Source of the DNA: an uncultured Saprospiraceae bacterium | GTDB taxonomy: Bacteria > Bacteroidota > Bacteroidia > Chitinophagales > Saprospiraceae | DNA length: 64,000 bases | Assembly (NCBI GenBank): GCA_937951615.1 | Contig: CALFBH010000055.1 | Coordinates: 1-64,000 of the forward strand | Direction: 5' to 3' | Translations under genes and position numbers: made by a program | The notes under the pieces: model-generated | What the model was told of the DNA's origin: nothing | Database searches by the model: none | Seen by the model: the letters and a program-made list of their open reading frames with translations, nothing else | In this document: piece by piece, positions 1 to 7,981 of the stretch | Layout: each line of letters starts with the position of its first letter | Numbering within the stretch: position 1 is the stretch's first letter

Positions 1-142
1 GGTGTTGAGGTGTTGAGGTGTTGAGGTGTTGAGGTGTTGAGGTGTTGAGGTGTTGAGGTGTTGAGGTGTTGAGGTGTTGAGGTGTTGAGGTGTTCGTGTA
101 CAAAAAACGACAACACAATAACACCTCAACACTTCAACACAA
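1..142. repeat. 8-bp tandem array with inverted counterpart
   Basis: Bases 1-94 are about 11.7 almost perfect copies of the octamer GGTGTTGA, cut by the window edge so the true length is unknown. After a spacer, bases 118-142 carry the complementary words (AACACCTCAACACTTCAACAC), so transcript or single strand could fold into a long hairpin. It belongs to the octamer-type junction elements seen throughout this window. Confidence 0.95.
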
Positions 143-149
143 TTTTCAG

Positions 150-244
150 GAATTTGAATTTGAATTTGATATTTGAGTTTGAATTTGTTTTTTGAATTTG
201 AGTTTGTTTTTTGATATTTGAATTTGTATTTGTATAATACCCCC
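150..244. repeat. degenerate GAATTT hexamer repeat, truA leader
   Basis: About 80 bases of imperfect GAATTT/GTTTTT words run up to the truA start codon. Similar hexamer tracts lie just upstream of the moxR-like gene (37.0 kb) and the BatA-like gene (32.2 kb). An in-frame ATG at 218 inside the repeat would add nine repeat-encoded residues to TruA and is not preferred. Confidence 0.8.
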
Positions 245-1000
245 ATGAGATACTTCGCTCAAATCGCTTATAAAGGCACACAGTATTCCGGCTGGCAAAT
301 ACAGCCCAATGCCCTCGCTGTCCAACAGCTCATTGAAGAAGCTTTATCGACGATATTGCAAAATGAGATCAAGGTGATGGGCTGTGGGCGGACGGATGCA
401 GGCGTACACGCCAGTCAATTCTATCTGCATTTTGATTTTGATGGAAAATTGCCCGAAGGGCTGGTGAATCGACTCAACAACTTCCTGCCGAAGGATATTG
501 TTTTTTATCGCATTTTCCCTGTTGATGCAGAAGCGCATACCCGCTTTGATGCCAAATTGAGAAGCTATGTTTATTGGCTGGATTATAAGCCAAGTCCATT
601 TGAAAATGAAACCGCCTGGTATTATTATAATGCTAAAAATCTGGACATTAACACCATGAATGAAGTGGCGGCTTTGCTATTAAAATATAATGATTTTACC
701 CCATTTTGCAAAACCAACTCCGATGCCAAAACCATGCTCTGCAAGGTCTCTCGTGCAGCATGGCTATTTGATCATAAAAAAGAAAGACTGGAATTTCACA
801 TCACCGCCAATCGTTTCCTACGCGGCATGGTGCGACTGATTGTCGGTGCTTGTGTGTATGCTGGAGAAGGCAGAATCACAGTAGCTTCTATTCAGCAGGC
901 ATTGGAGACTAAAACCACTTTATCGAAAAGTTATAGTGTGCCTGGGCATGGATTGTATTTGTGCGAAGTGGAGTATGACTGGGCAATAATACTTTTGTAA
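245..1000 (+). CDS. truA: tRNA pseudouridine synthase A
   Basis: Converts uridines 38-40 of the tRNA anticodon arm to pseudouridine in the cytoplasm. The 251-residue product has the normal length for TruA. The signature GCGRTDAGVHA is present, with the catalytic aspartate at residue 51, and the C-terminal part carries the conserved FLRGMVRLIVG segment. I start at ATG 245 because the upstream in-frame ATG at 218 lies in low-complexity repeat DNA and the protein then begins with the family-typical MRYFAQIAYKGTQYSGWQ. The gene stands alone: a repeat array precedes it and a small-protein/HNH pair follows. Confidence 0.95.
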   Translation: MRYFAQIAYKGTQYSGWQIQPNALAVQQLIEEALSTILQNEIKVMGCGRTDAGVHASQFYLHFDFDGKLPEGLVNRLNNFLPKDIVFYRIFPVDAEAHTRFDAKLRSYVYWLDYKPSPFENETAWYYYNAKNLDINTMNEVAALLLKYNDFTPFCKTNSDAKTMLCKVSRAAWLFDHKKERLEFHITANRFLRGMVRLIVGACVYAGEGRITVASIQQALETKTTLSKSYSVPGHGLYLCEVEYDWAIILL

Positions 1001-1050
1001 GTTTATTTTCACTTGTCGTAGAAATACCGTATTTTTGAAAAAATTTTAGA

Positions 1051-1281
1051 ATGACCAATGTCTATAATATATATGATCAAATAGCGGGAATACTTGCCCA
1101 AGTCAGACCAGAGCAGGTTATAGCTATGCAAGCCTTACCCGAAACGCAACAACGATTTAATGAGTTAGTAGAAAAATCTAAAGCAGAGATTATCAGTCAT
1201 AAAGAAAAAGATGAATTAGACCATTTTATTGTGCTGGAAAGACTGTTTCGGCTGGCAAAAATAAGAGCTGACAAAGGCTAA
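1051..1281 (+). CDS. small helical protein paired with HNH gene
   Basis: A 76-residue, charged, apparently all-alpha protein with no signal peptide or membrane segment. I do not recognise a named family. Its stop codon is 13 bases before the ATG of the HNH endonuclease gene, so the two are very likely co-transcribed and may act together, for example as an accessory or inhibitor of the nuclease. That role is inference from position only. The gap to truA is 50 bases. Confidence 0.7.
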   Translation: MTNVYNIYDQIAGILAQVRPEQVIAMQALPETQQRFNELVEKSKAEIISHKEKDELDHFIVLERLFRLAKIRADKG

Positions 1282-1294
1282 ATAACGAATTTAA

Positions 1295-1705
1295 ATGAGG
1301 CCTTATATACCTGAAAGTATCCGTGAATCAGTTGCTAAAAGAGCAAAATATCGTTGTGAATATTGCAAAGTATATGAGCGTCATTCTTTTCTAAGCTTTC
1401 ACATTGAACATATAATAAGTCTCAAACATGGTGGTGAGTCAAGCGAAGACAACCTTGCTTTTGCCTGTCCCATTTGTAATCTCAAGAAAGGCTCCGATAT
1501 AGCTACATTTATTGATGATGATACTGAAATTATTCGATTTTTTCACCCTCGCAGAGACGAGTGGTATAAGCATTTTGAAATTCATACTTCTGGACTAATA
1601 TCCGCAAAAACAAAGATTGGTCTTGGAACAATCAAAATTTTCGACTTGAATCATCCCGATTCTATCATAGAACGAAAAACGATGATTGCCAAAGGTTTTT
1701 TTTAA
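1295..1705 (+). CDS. HNH endonuclease
   Basis: A 136-residue HNH nuclease. The sequence shows CEYC near residues 22-25, the metal/catalytic segment FHIEHIISLKHGG (conserved H-I-x-H) near 36-50, the Asn of EDNLAFAC near 55, and CPIC near 62-65, giving the treble-clef zinc pattern Cx2C...Cx2C around the HNH core. Such stand-alone proteins resemble the McrA/HNH type that cut DNA with broad specificity. It follows the 76-residue gene at 13 bases. It could belong to a small defence or mobile unit, but there is no associated methylase or recombinase, so biological role is open. Confidence 0.88.
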   Translation: MRPYIPESIRESVAKRAKYRCEYCKVYERHSFLSFHIEHIISLKHGGESSEDNLAFACPICNLKKGSDIATFIDDDTEIIRFFHPRRDEWYKHFEIHTSGLISAKTKIGLGTIKIFDLNHPDSIIERKTMIAKGFF

Positions 1706-1755
1706 TCGAGGGCAAATAATAAACATTCGTTCTATCCACCTGTTTGAATAAGAAC

Positions 1756-3513
1756 ATGAATTTTAATAAATACATCGACACCACACTCTTAAAGCGCGTC
1801 ATCCGACTTGGCTTTCCTTATAAAGGCATCTTTGCTTTGGCGGGCGTATTAGCGGTCTTGCTCGCGCCTGTAGTCATTATTCGTCCTTATTTGATTCAGC
1901 GGGCTGTGGATGATTATATTTTAAAATTTGATGGCGAAGGACTGGTTTTTATGGTCATGTTACTCATTGGTGTTTTGGTGTTAGAAGCCTTGATGCGTTA
2001 TGTCTTTATTTACTCGACCAATTGGCTGGGGCAGTCTGTAATCCGTGACCTTCGGGTGCGGGTATTCAAGCATATCACCCGACTCAAGCTGACCTATTTT
2101 GACACTACACCTATCGGTACTTCTACCACTCGGACGATTAATGATATTGAAACCATTAATTCTATATTTTCGCAGGGCGTGATTACGATTATCGCAGATG
2201 TGCTGACTTTGTTTGCCGTGCTGTTCATTATGTTGTGGACAAGTTGGAAACTGACACTTATCTGCCTCATTACTTTTCCTTTATTAATTTGGGCAACCTA
2301 TATTTTCAAAGAAAAAGTAAAAGCAGCTTATCAGGTGGTGCGCAATCAAATTGCCATCATGAATGCTTTTTTGCAAGAGCGAATCAGTGGGATGCGCATT
2401 GTACAAATTTTCAATGCAGAGGAAGCCGAATTGGAAAAATTCAAAACCATCAATCGGGCATATCGCAAAGCCAATCTGGATTCTATTTTATATTATGCCA
2501 TCTTTTTTCCTGTCGTGGAAATTTTATCGGCTGCCTCGCTCGGCTTGATTGTCTGGTGGGGTGCGAAGGGCGTTATTAGCGGCGAAGTCACACTTGGTAC
2601 GCTGATTGCTTTTCCTTTGTATTTGGGAATGTTGTTTCGTCCCGTGCGTATGCTGGCAGACAAATTTAACACCTTACAAATGGGCTTGGTTGCTGCCGAA
2701 CGAGTGTTTGACATTCTGGATACAGATACCAAAATTGAAGATAAAGGCACAAAAAAGGCAACTCAACTAAAAGGCGAACTGAGTTTTGAGAACGTTCATT
2801 TTTCTTATACCGAAGGAGAACCCATTATCAAAGATTTGAGTTTTTCTATCCAGTCGGGTCAGACCTTGGCGATCGTAGGCAGCACAGGTTCGGGTAAGAC
2901 GACTATTATCAATATTCTCAATCGTTTTTACGAAATAGAAAGTGGCGATATTAGAATTGATGGGATAAAAATACAGGACTACGAGCTGGAAAGTTTGCGT
3001 AGCCGTATGGCAATGGTTTTGCAGGATGTTTTCCTGTTTTCCGGCTCAGTCATGGAAAATATTACGTTGCGCGACACCCGAGTTACCCGCGAAGAGGTCA
3101 TTGAAGCGTCCAAATTGATTGGCGCAGATGAGTTTATTGAGCGTTTGCCGAATGGCTATGATTATAAAGTCATGGAGCGCGGTGCCACTTTGTCGATGGG
3201 ACAACGCCAGTTGATTTCCTTTGTCCGCGCACTGGTTTTCAATCCTGATATTCTGATTCTCGATGAAGCCACTTCTTCTATCGACCCGGAAACGGAATCC
3301 GTCATTCAGTATGCCATTGAAAAATTAATTACCAAACGGACGTCAATTATCATCGCACATCGCTTGTCCACTATTCGCCATGCGGATAATATTTTAGTTT
3401 TACACAAAGGTGAATTACAGGAATTTGGCTCACATGAAGAGTTGCTCCGTATTGAAGGCGGGCATTATAAGGAGTTGCACGATATGCAGTTTGCGCAGAT
3501 GATGGTGGAGTGA
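1756..3513 (+). CDS. ABC exporter, fused permease-ATPase (MsbA-like)
   Basis: A 585-residue half-transporter: six predicted transmembrane helices in residues ~20-315, then a nucleotide-binding domain. The ATPase part shows Walker A (VGSTGSGKTT), the ABC signature LSMGQRQL, Walker B ILILDEATSSID and the H-loop IIAHRLS. It should work as a dimer in the inner membrane exporting lipid, peptide or drug; the substrate cannot be read from sequence. ATG 1756 is preferred over the TTG at 1744. A single-gene transcript is likely, as non-coding repeats lie downstream. Confidence 0.93.
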   Translation: MNFNKYIDTTLLKRVIRLGFPYKGIFALAGVLAVLLAPVVIIRPYLIQRAVDDYILKFDGEGLVFMVMLLIGVLVLEALMRYVFIYSTNWLGQSVIRDLRVRVFKHITRLKLTYFDTTPIGTSTTRTINDIETINSIFSQGVITIIADVLTLFAVLFIMLWTSWKLTLICLITFPLLIWATYIFKEKVKAAYQVVRNQIAIMNAFLQERISGMRIVQIFNAEEAELEKFKTINRAYRKANLDSILYYAIFFPVVEILSAASLGLIVWWGAKGVISGEVTLGTLIAFPLYLGMLFRPVRMLADKFNTLQMGLVAAERVFDILDTDTKIEDKGTKKATQLKGELSFENVHFSYTEGEPIIKDLSFSIQSGQTLAIVGSTGSGKTTIINILNRFYEIESGDIRIDGIKIQDYELESLRSRMAMVLQDVFLFSGSVMENITLRDTRVTREEVIEASKLIGADEFIERLPNGYDYKVMERGATLSMGQRQLISFVRALVFNPDILILDEATSSIDPETESVIQYAIEKLITKRTSIIIAHRLSTIRHADNILVLHKGELQEFGSHEELLRIEGGHYKELHDMQFAQMMVE

Positions 3514-3961
3514 GACTGTGTTGATGTGTTGTCGTGTTATTGTGCTGATGTACAAAAGGATAACACAACAATTGTGGAAAGCACCAATTTTTATAAAATT
3601 CTTCGTCTGCCGACTATTCCATACTTTACTCGAACACCGCCAAAAAATCTAAATCCCAAAAAAACAACAACACGCGGGCAGGGCTTCCTTTAGGACTAAG
3701 GCGAGGGATGCGATTCCAAAAAAACTAAAAACCAACCACAATAAGTTGCATCGGTAAAACCCATCAACTCGCAACTCGCAACCCAACAACTCAAAGTTTC
3801 GTCTAAATTTTATCCTGATTCATCGCGAAACTGTTTTACTTCACAAACAATTTGCCTATCTTGCTTATTAAGTGATTAAGTATATTGGGTGATTGAGTTA
3901 TTAAGTAACTTAGGTAACACACTCAATCAACTTAATAACTCAATCACATAATTACTCAATA
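3514..3961. repeat. 448-bp repeat-filled intergenic region
   Basis: Contains three pieces. First, 3517-3570 has GTGTTGATGTGTTG-type octamers and their complement, a possible hairpin after the ABC gene. Second, 3671-3707 reads CACGCGGGCAGGGCTTCC then TTTAGGACTAAGGCGAGGG, matching a diverged copy at 22100-22143. Third, 3868-3960 has ATTAAGTG-type octamers followed by the complementary arm (CTCAATCAACTTAATAACTC), ending one base before the next ATG. Confidence 0.8.
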
Positions 3962-4465
3962 ATGTCACAACAGCAAACATATTCCAGTTCCAATCCTTTA
4001 CGTGCGATAATGGGGCTGGTCTTTTTAGTCGTCGTTTTATATCTGGTCTTCAAAGTAGTTGGCTTTGTCGTTAGTTTACTTTGGTATCTGGTGCCGATTT
4101 TATTTATTGCCACACTCATCATTGACCATAAAGTTGTTTTAGATTTTGGTAAATGGATTGGTCAGCAGTTCAAAAAAAATGCGGGACAAGGTATTATCAT
4201 TGCTTTACTTTCTGTTCTTTTTTCCTTTCTCGTTGTTCCTTATTTGTTTGGAAAAGCTATGCTAAAACGCAAAGTCCGCCAAATGCGTACCAATGTGGAA
4301 GAAAAAGTAAAAGGAAAATATGCAGACTATGAGGAAGTGCCGGAAGAAGAAGTAGAATTTGAATTGAAAGATGAGGAAGAGATTATCACCTTAGATATTC
4401 CACGTCAGCCGAAACGGGAACAGCCGAAGCGCAATAATTATGATGACTTGTTTGATGATTTATAA
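3962..4465 (+). CDS. hypothetical membrane protein with acidic tail
   Basis: A 167-residue protein with no family I can name. Residues ~14-55 are two closely spaced hydrophobic helices, a third lies near ~75-95, and the C-terminal 60 residues are highly charged (EEVPEEEVEFELKDEEE) ending in DDLFDDL. It is therefore a small inner-membrane protein with a cytoplasmic acidic tail. It precedes the GT2 glycosyltransferase gene, separated by an octamer-core element, so co-transcription is possible but unproven. Confidence 0.75.
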   Translation: MSQQQTYSSSNPLRAIMGLVFLVVVLYLVFKVVGFVVSLLWYLVPILFIATLIIDHKVVLDFGKWIGQQFKKNAGQGIIIALLSVLFSFLVVPYLFGKAMLKRKVRQMRTNVEEKVKGKYADYEEVPEEEVEFELKDEEEIITLDIPRQPKREQPKRNNYDDLFDDL

Positions 4466-4588
4466 ATTGTATGATTGTGGAATTGTAAAATTGTGGAAAA
4501 AAGATTTTGCTTTGCAAAATCTCGTTATAGCAATTTCACAATCACACAATTCCTCAATTCAGCAATCCCAATAATTCCACCATCTATT
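4466..4588. repeat. octamer-core hairpin element
   Basis: Immediately after the preceding stop: arm 1 of AATTGTAN/GATTGTGG-type octamers, core GATTTTGCTTTGCAAAATC at about 4505-4523, and arm 2 of complementary words (CAATTTCACAATCACACAA). The open frame running in from 4475 makes repeat-derived residues, so the element is probably the leader of the glycosyltransferase mRNA. Confidence 0.85.
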
Positions 4589-5902
4589 TTGATACTGATT
4601 TACACTGCCATTGCTGGTCTGCTGACCATCATCTACACAGCCATCATACTACGCTACCTAGAAGGCTGGATAGCTTTACCTATATTTAAACCTAAAGAAA
4701 AAAAACCGACCACTCCCCTATCCATTCTCATTCCTGCCCGCAATGAAGCGGATAATATTCTCCATTGTCTGAATGCTATTCTTGCGCAAGGCTATCCAAG
4801 TGATTTGCTGGAAATTATTGTCATTGATGACCATTCTACCGATAATACAGCTGACTTGGTCAAACAATTGGCGCAGCCTAGAGCTTGTTGGGGATTTGCT
4901 TTTGAGCCGAACGCCGCCAAATTTTGTTCTGAACGAGGCGCAACGATTGAGCATAGCCGTAGCTACGTGAATGAGGCGCAACGAAGTGCAGGGCAAAATT
5001 TGGCAAGTGCAGGCCAAAAGGTAAATTCCCAACAAGCTCCTAATATCCACCTCATCCATCTTGCTGATTTTGTGGAGAAAAATAGCACACAATCCTTCAA
5101 AAAGAAAGCCATTGAAATTGCAGTTGGGCAGGCGACTGGCACATTGATTGTGACGACAGATGCCGACTGCACAATGGGTAAAAACTGGTTGAAATTACTC
5201 GTTGCTTATTATGAAGAACATGGGTCTGCTTTCATTGCTGCGCCCGTTATTTTTTATGATGAAAAAAATGTCTTTCAACGTTTTCAGGCACTCGATTTTG
5301 TGTCGATGATGGGCGTGACGGGGGCAGGTATTCACCGCAAATTCCAACATTTATGCAATGGCGCCAATCTTGCTTATGAACGTGCAGCCTTTTACGAAGT
5401 TAATGGTTTTGAAGGTATAGACCAACTGGCTTCCGGCGATGATTTGATGCTGATTCAGAAAATGGCGAAACGTTTTCCCGATAGAATTGGCTTTATCAAA
5501 AACCCTGATGCAGCAACGTTCACCACGCCAAAACGAACACTTCAATCCTTTATGTCGCAGCGCATTCGTTGGGCAACTAAGACGATAGCATATCCCGATT
5601 TTAAGGTAACAATGACCTGGGCTTTGGTTTGGTTATTTTGTGTAAGTATTCCAATCAGTTTGCTGCTGGCTTTCTTTTTGGGTATAAAAATGTTGTGGTT
5701 CGGACTGGCTCAGTTGCTGGTCAAAATTATTATTGATTATATTTTCTTACGAAAAGTAGCCATTGATTTATGTAGAAAAGATTTGGTCAGCCTACCTGTT
5801 TATCTGCCGTCCATTTTCATGGAATTGACTTATATTATTGTGATTGGCGCATTGGGTAATATTATCAAAAATTATGAGTGGAAAGGCAGGCGGGTGAAAT
5901 GA
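4589..5902 (+). CDS. membrane glycosyltransferase family 2
   Basis: Transfers sugar from a nucleotide-sugar donor, probably at the inner membrane. An N-terminal hydrophobic helix is followed by a GT-A domain beginning PLSILIPARNEADN, with IIVIDDHSTDNT (nucleotide-binding DD), TTDADC (DxD metal site), GANLAYER, ASGDDLML and the QRIRW acceptor-side motif, then C-terminal membrane helices. Start is uncertain: the frame is open from ATG 4475, but the first 38 residues are translated repeat; TTG 4589 is used here. Between the IDDHSTDNT strand and the next strand (IHLIHLADF) there is an extra ~54-residue segment encoded by an inverted-repeat insertion (4881-5039) that keeps the frame. Whether the enzyme remains active is unknown. 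Confidence 0.85.
   Translation: MILIYTAIAGLLTIIYTAIILRYLEGWIALPIFKPKEKKPTTPLSILIPARNEADNILHCLNAILAQGYPSDLLEIIVIDDHSTDNTADLVKQLAQPRACWGFAFEPNAAKFCSERGATIEHSRSYVNEAQRSAGQNLASAGQKVNSQQAPNIHLIHLADFVEKNSTQSFKKKAIEIAVGQATGTLIVTTDADCTMGKNWLKLLVAYYEEHGSAFIAAPVIFYDEKNVFQRFQALDFVSMMGVTGAGIHRKFQHLCNGANLAYERAAFYEVNGFEGIDQLASGDDLMLIQKMAKRFPDRIGFIKNPDAATFTTPKRTLQSFMSQRIRWATKTIAYPDFKVTMTWALVWLFCVSIPISLLLAFFLGIKMLWFGLAQLLVKIIIDYIFLRKVAIDLCRKDLVSLPVYLPSIFMELTYIIVIGALGNIIKNYEWKGRRVK
4881..5039. mobile_element. palindromic MITE-like insertion within the glycosyltransferase gene
   Basis: The ends are inverted repeats: GAGCTTGTTGGGGATTT at 4881-4897 and AAATTCCCAACAAGCTC at 5023-5039, one mismatch in 17. Further inward CCAAATTTTG pairs with CAAAATTTGG. 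The middle holds a direct repeat GAGGCGCAACG (about 4935 and 4973) around GTAGCTAC. CTA flanks both sides, a possible 3-bp target duplication. 159 bp plus 3 bp equals 54 codons, so the host frame is kept open and the element is translated. Confidence 0.8.
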
Positions 5903-5908
5903 ATCTGT

Positions 5909-5992
5909 CAGTTGATTTCGGCTCCGCTCAACCAACTGCAATTTCGACTTCACTCAATTCAAGTACAGTTGTCCGAGCGGAGCCGAGGACAA
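5909..5992. repeat. CCGCTCAA-type inverted intergenic repeat, copy 1
   Basis: Reads CAGTTGATTTCGGCTCCGCTC... and ends with GAGCGGAGCCGAGGACAAC, so the two halves can pair. A related copy follows dnaA (14575-14650). It lies directly after the glycosyltransferase stop and could act as a transcript 3' end. Confidence 0.7.
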
Positions 5993-6006
5993 CACTGGGT
6001 TTTGGC

Positions 6007-6187
6007 GGTTTAGTAAACTTGCGGGCAGCCCCGCGAGTTGAAAGTTTCCTAAACCTAATCCCTTCAAAGCAGTGTAAGGTTTAGCAGCCCCGCGAGTTGA
6101 AAGTTTCCTAAACCTAATCCCTTCGAAGCAGCATAAGGTTTAGCAAACTCGCTTCTCGCAAAAGCCTTCGCACAAGTTTACGAAACC
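6007..6187. mobile_element. palindromic MITE-like repeat B, copy 1, with internal duplication
   Basis: Terminal inverted repeats are GGTTTAGTAAACTTG (6007-6021) and CAAGTTTACGAAACC (6173-6187). Inside, a 59-bp unit beginning CAGCCCCGCGAGTTG is duplicated in tandem (6026-6084 and 6085-6143). A second copy with one unit lies at 31034-31151. No coding capacity; probably moved by a transposase supplied elsewhere (inference). Confidence 0.82.
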
Positions 6188-6197
6188 GTCAGACATA

Positions 6198-6303
6198 CAT
6201 GAAGAATTGAGAAATTGTGTGATTGAGAAATTGTGTTTTACGCATTTTGCATAGCAAAATGTTTTTTTTACAATTTTACAATCACACAATTCTACAATTT
6301 TTA
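6198..6303. repeat. octamer-core hairpin element between convergent genes
   Basis: Arm 1 is AATTGAGA/AATTGTGT octamers, the core is GCATTTTGCATAGCAAAATG (about 6241-6260), and arm 2 is ACAATTTTACAATCACACAA. It lies between the convergent glycosyltransferase and icd genes and probably forms a bidirectional terminator-like hairpin. Confidence 0.85.
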
Positions 6304-6306
6304 GTT

Positions 6307-7527
6307 CTACATATTGGCAATGATTTCGCTACCAAACTCAGAACATTTCAGTTTTGTTGCGCCTTCCATCAAACGCTCAAAATCGTAAGTTACACGCTTC
6401 TTGGCAATCCCGCCTTCTATACCTTTTACAATCAAATCGCCGGCTTCGCCCCATCCCATATAGTCGAACATCATCACACCCGACAGGATAACAGAACTTG
6501 GATTTACTTTGTCCTGACCTGTGTATTTAGGTGCAGTACCGTGCGTTGCTTCAAACAAAGCGATGCCTGATTCGTAATTGATATTTGCTCCAGGAGCGAT
6601 ACCAATACCACCTACTGTCGCAGCAAGTGCATCAGAGACATAATCGCCATTCAGGTTCAATGTTGCAATAACACTGTATTCCTTCGGACGAGTCAGAATT
6701 TGCTGTAAGAAAGCATCCGCAATCACATCTTTGACGATGACTGTGTGTCCGTCTTTTTCGATGATTTGCCATGGTCCGCCTTCATAGTCTTTTGCACCAA
6801 ATTCTTTCTTCGCTAAATCGTAACCCCACTCTTTAAATTTACCTTCTGTAAATTTCATGATGTTCCCCTTATGCACCAGAGTCACCGAAGGACGTTTTTT
6901 CTCAAAGGCGTGATTCAGTGCAGCACGTACCAATCTTTCTGTACCTTGTACAGAAACAGGTTTTACACCCAATGAAACAGTGTCTGGAAAACGAATTTCC
7001 GTCACGCCCATTTCTTCCATCAGGAATTTTTTCACTTTTTCATTTTCTGCTGTACCATGGAGGTATTCAATGCCCGCATAAATATCTTCCGTATTTTCGC
7101 GATAAATCACCATATCTACCCATTCCGGATGTACAACAGGAGAAGGTACACCTTCAAAATAACGCACCGGACGTACACAAGCGTACAGATCCAGTTTTTG
7201 GCGCAAAGCCACATTCAAAGAACGAAAACCACCACCAACAGGTGTCGTCAATGGTCCTTTAATACTGATGAGGTATTCTTTCATGGCATCCAGCGTGGCT
7301 TGTGGTAACCATTCGCCTGTCTTGTCCTTTGCTTTCTGACCTGCATAAACTTCTTTCCATTCGATTTTTCTCTCGCCACCAAAAGCTTTTTCTACAGCTG
7401 CATCAAAAACCCGCTCGGCTGCTGCCCAGATATCCGGTCCGATACCATCTCCTTCGATAAAAGGAATTACTGGATTGTTTGGAACGTTTAATTTTCCATT
7501 TTCTATCGTAATTTTCTGTCCGCTCAT
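6307..7527 (-). CDS. icd: isocitrate dehydrogenase (NADP-type)
   Basis: Oxidatively decarboxylates isocitrate to 2-oxoglutarate in the TCA cycle. The 406-residue product follows E. coli Icd end to end: substrate-binding [12 protein letters not shown] near residue 100 (the Ser is the site phosphorylated in enteric Icd), [13 protein letters not shown], the metal-binding acidic residues in [13 protein letters not shown], and the cofactor region [17 protein letters not shown], whose Lys-Tyr is the NADP-type pattern. It ends [12 protein letters not shown] as in the enteric enzyme. Single gene on the minus strand; a possible TAnnTTTG box lies at 7596-7603 without a clear upstream TTG. Confidence 0.95.
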   Translation of the reverse strand: MSGQKITIENGKLNVPNNPVIPFIEGDGIGPDIWAAAERVFDAAVEKAFGGERKIEWKEVYAGQKAKDKTGEWLPQATLDAMKEYLISIKGPLTTPVGGGFRSLNVALRQKLDLYACVRPVRYFEGVPSPVVHPEWVDMVIYRENTEDIYAGIEYLHGTAENEKVKKFLMEEMGVTEIRFPDTVSLGVKPVSVQGTERLVRAALNHAFEKKRPSVTLVHKGNIMKFTEGKFKEWGYDLAKKEFGAKDYEGGPWQIIEKDGHTVIVKDVIADAFLQQILTRPKEYSVIATLNLNGDYVSDALAATVGGIGIAPGANINYESGIALFEATHGTAPKYTGQDKVNPSSVILSGVMMFDYMGWGEAGDLIVKGIEGGIAKKRVTYDFERLMEGATKLKCSEFGSEIIANM

Positions 7528-7981
7528 TTTTATTTTTATAAAAATTAGTAATCAGGCTTTCAAGCTGTAAAAAGCCCATTTTGGCAAAATGCGTGCAAAA
7601 ATACGGAATTAGTTGCGAATTGGGAACTTTTTTGGTTTTCAAAATGTATTTAAGCTTGTAATAAGTAATTCAATCAGATTACTTACAAAACTTATCAACT
7701 ATGTTAGTCCTCATCACATACTTTGCCTAAAGCATCTTGCAAACTACTTTTTCAGTAGAATAAGCAAAGTATGTCCCCTTCTTTTTTGATTTTCAATTAT
7801 TTTTGTAAGCTGGATTTAAGTTTTCAACATTTGCGCGTTTTTGGCAAAATGAATGAATGATAGAATGAGTAAATGAATGAATTTTCTATCATTTTATCAT
7901 CCATTCATTCACTCATTATTTTTGCCACGAATGCACGAATAATCCTTTTTTAAACTTAAACTTGAGCTTAAACTTAGCATA
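7528..7981. other. 454-bp divergent intergenic region with two hairpins
   Basis: Holds the upstream regions of icd (minus) and rtcB (plus). CATACTTTGC (~7718) pairs with GCAAAGTATG (~7772) around an inner CTACTTTTTCAGTAG hairpin. At 7849-7920 GAATGATAGAATGAGTAAATG-type words are followed by the complementary TATCATTTTATCATCCATTC arm. TATTTTTG at 7798-7805 fits a -7 box but has no good -33 TTG. Confidence 0.6.

Noticed and set aside
1-94. Possible CRISPR array (short repeats at the left edge)
   Set aside because: Units are 8 bp with no spacers; a CRISPR needs ~25-40-bp repeats separated by unique spacers. No cas gene is present in the window.
4475-4588. N-terminal extension of the glycosyltransferase from ATG 4475
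   Set aside because: The 38 extra residues are encoded by an octamer-core repeat that occurs elsewhere as non-coding DNA.
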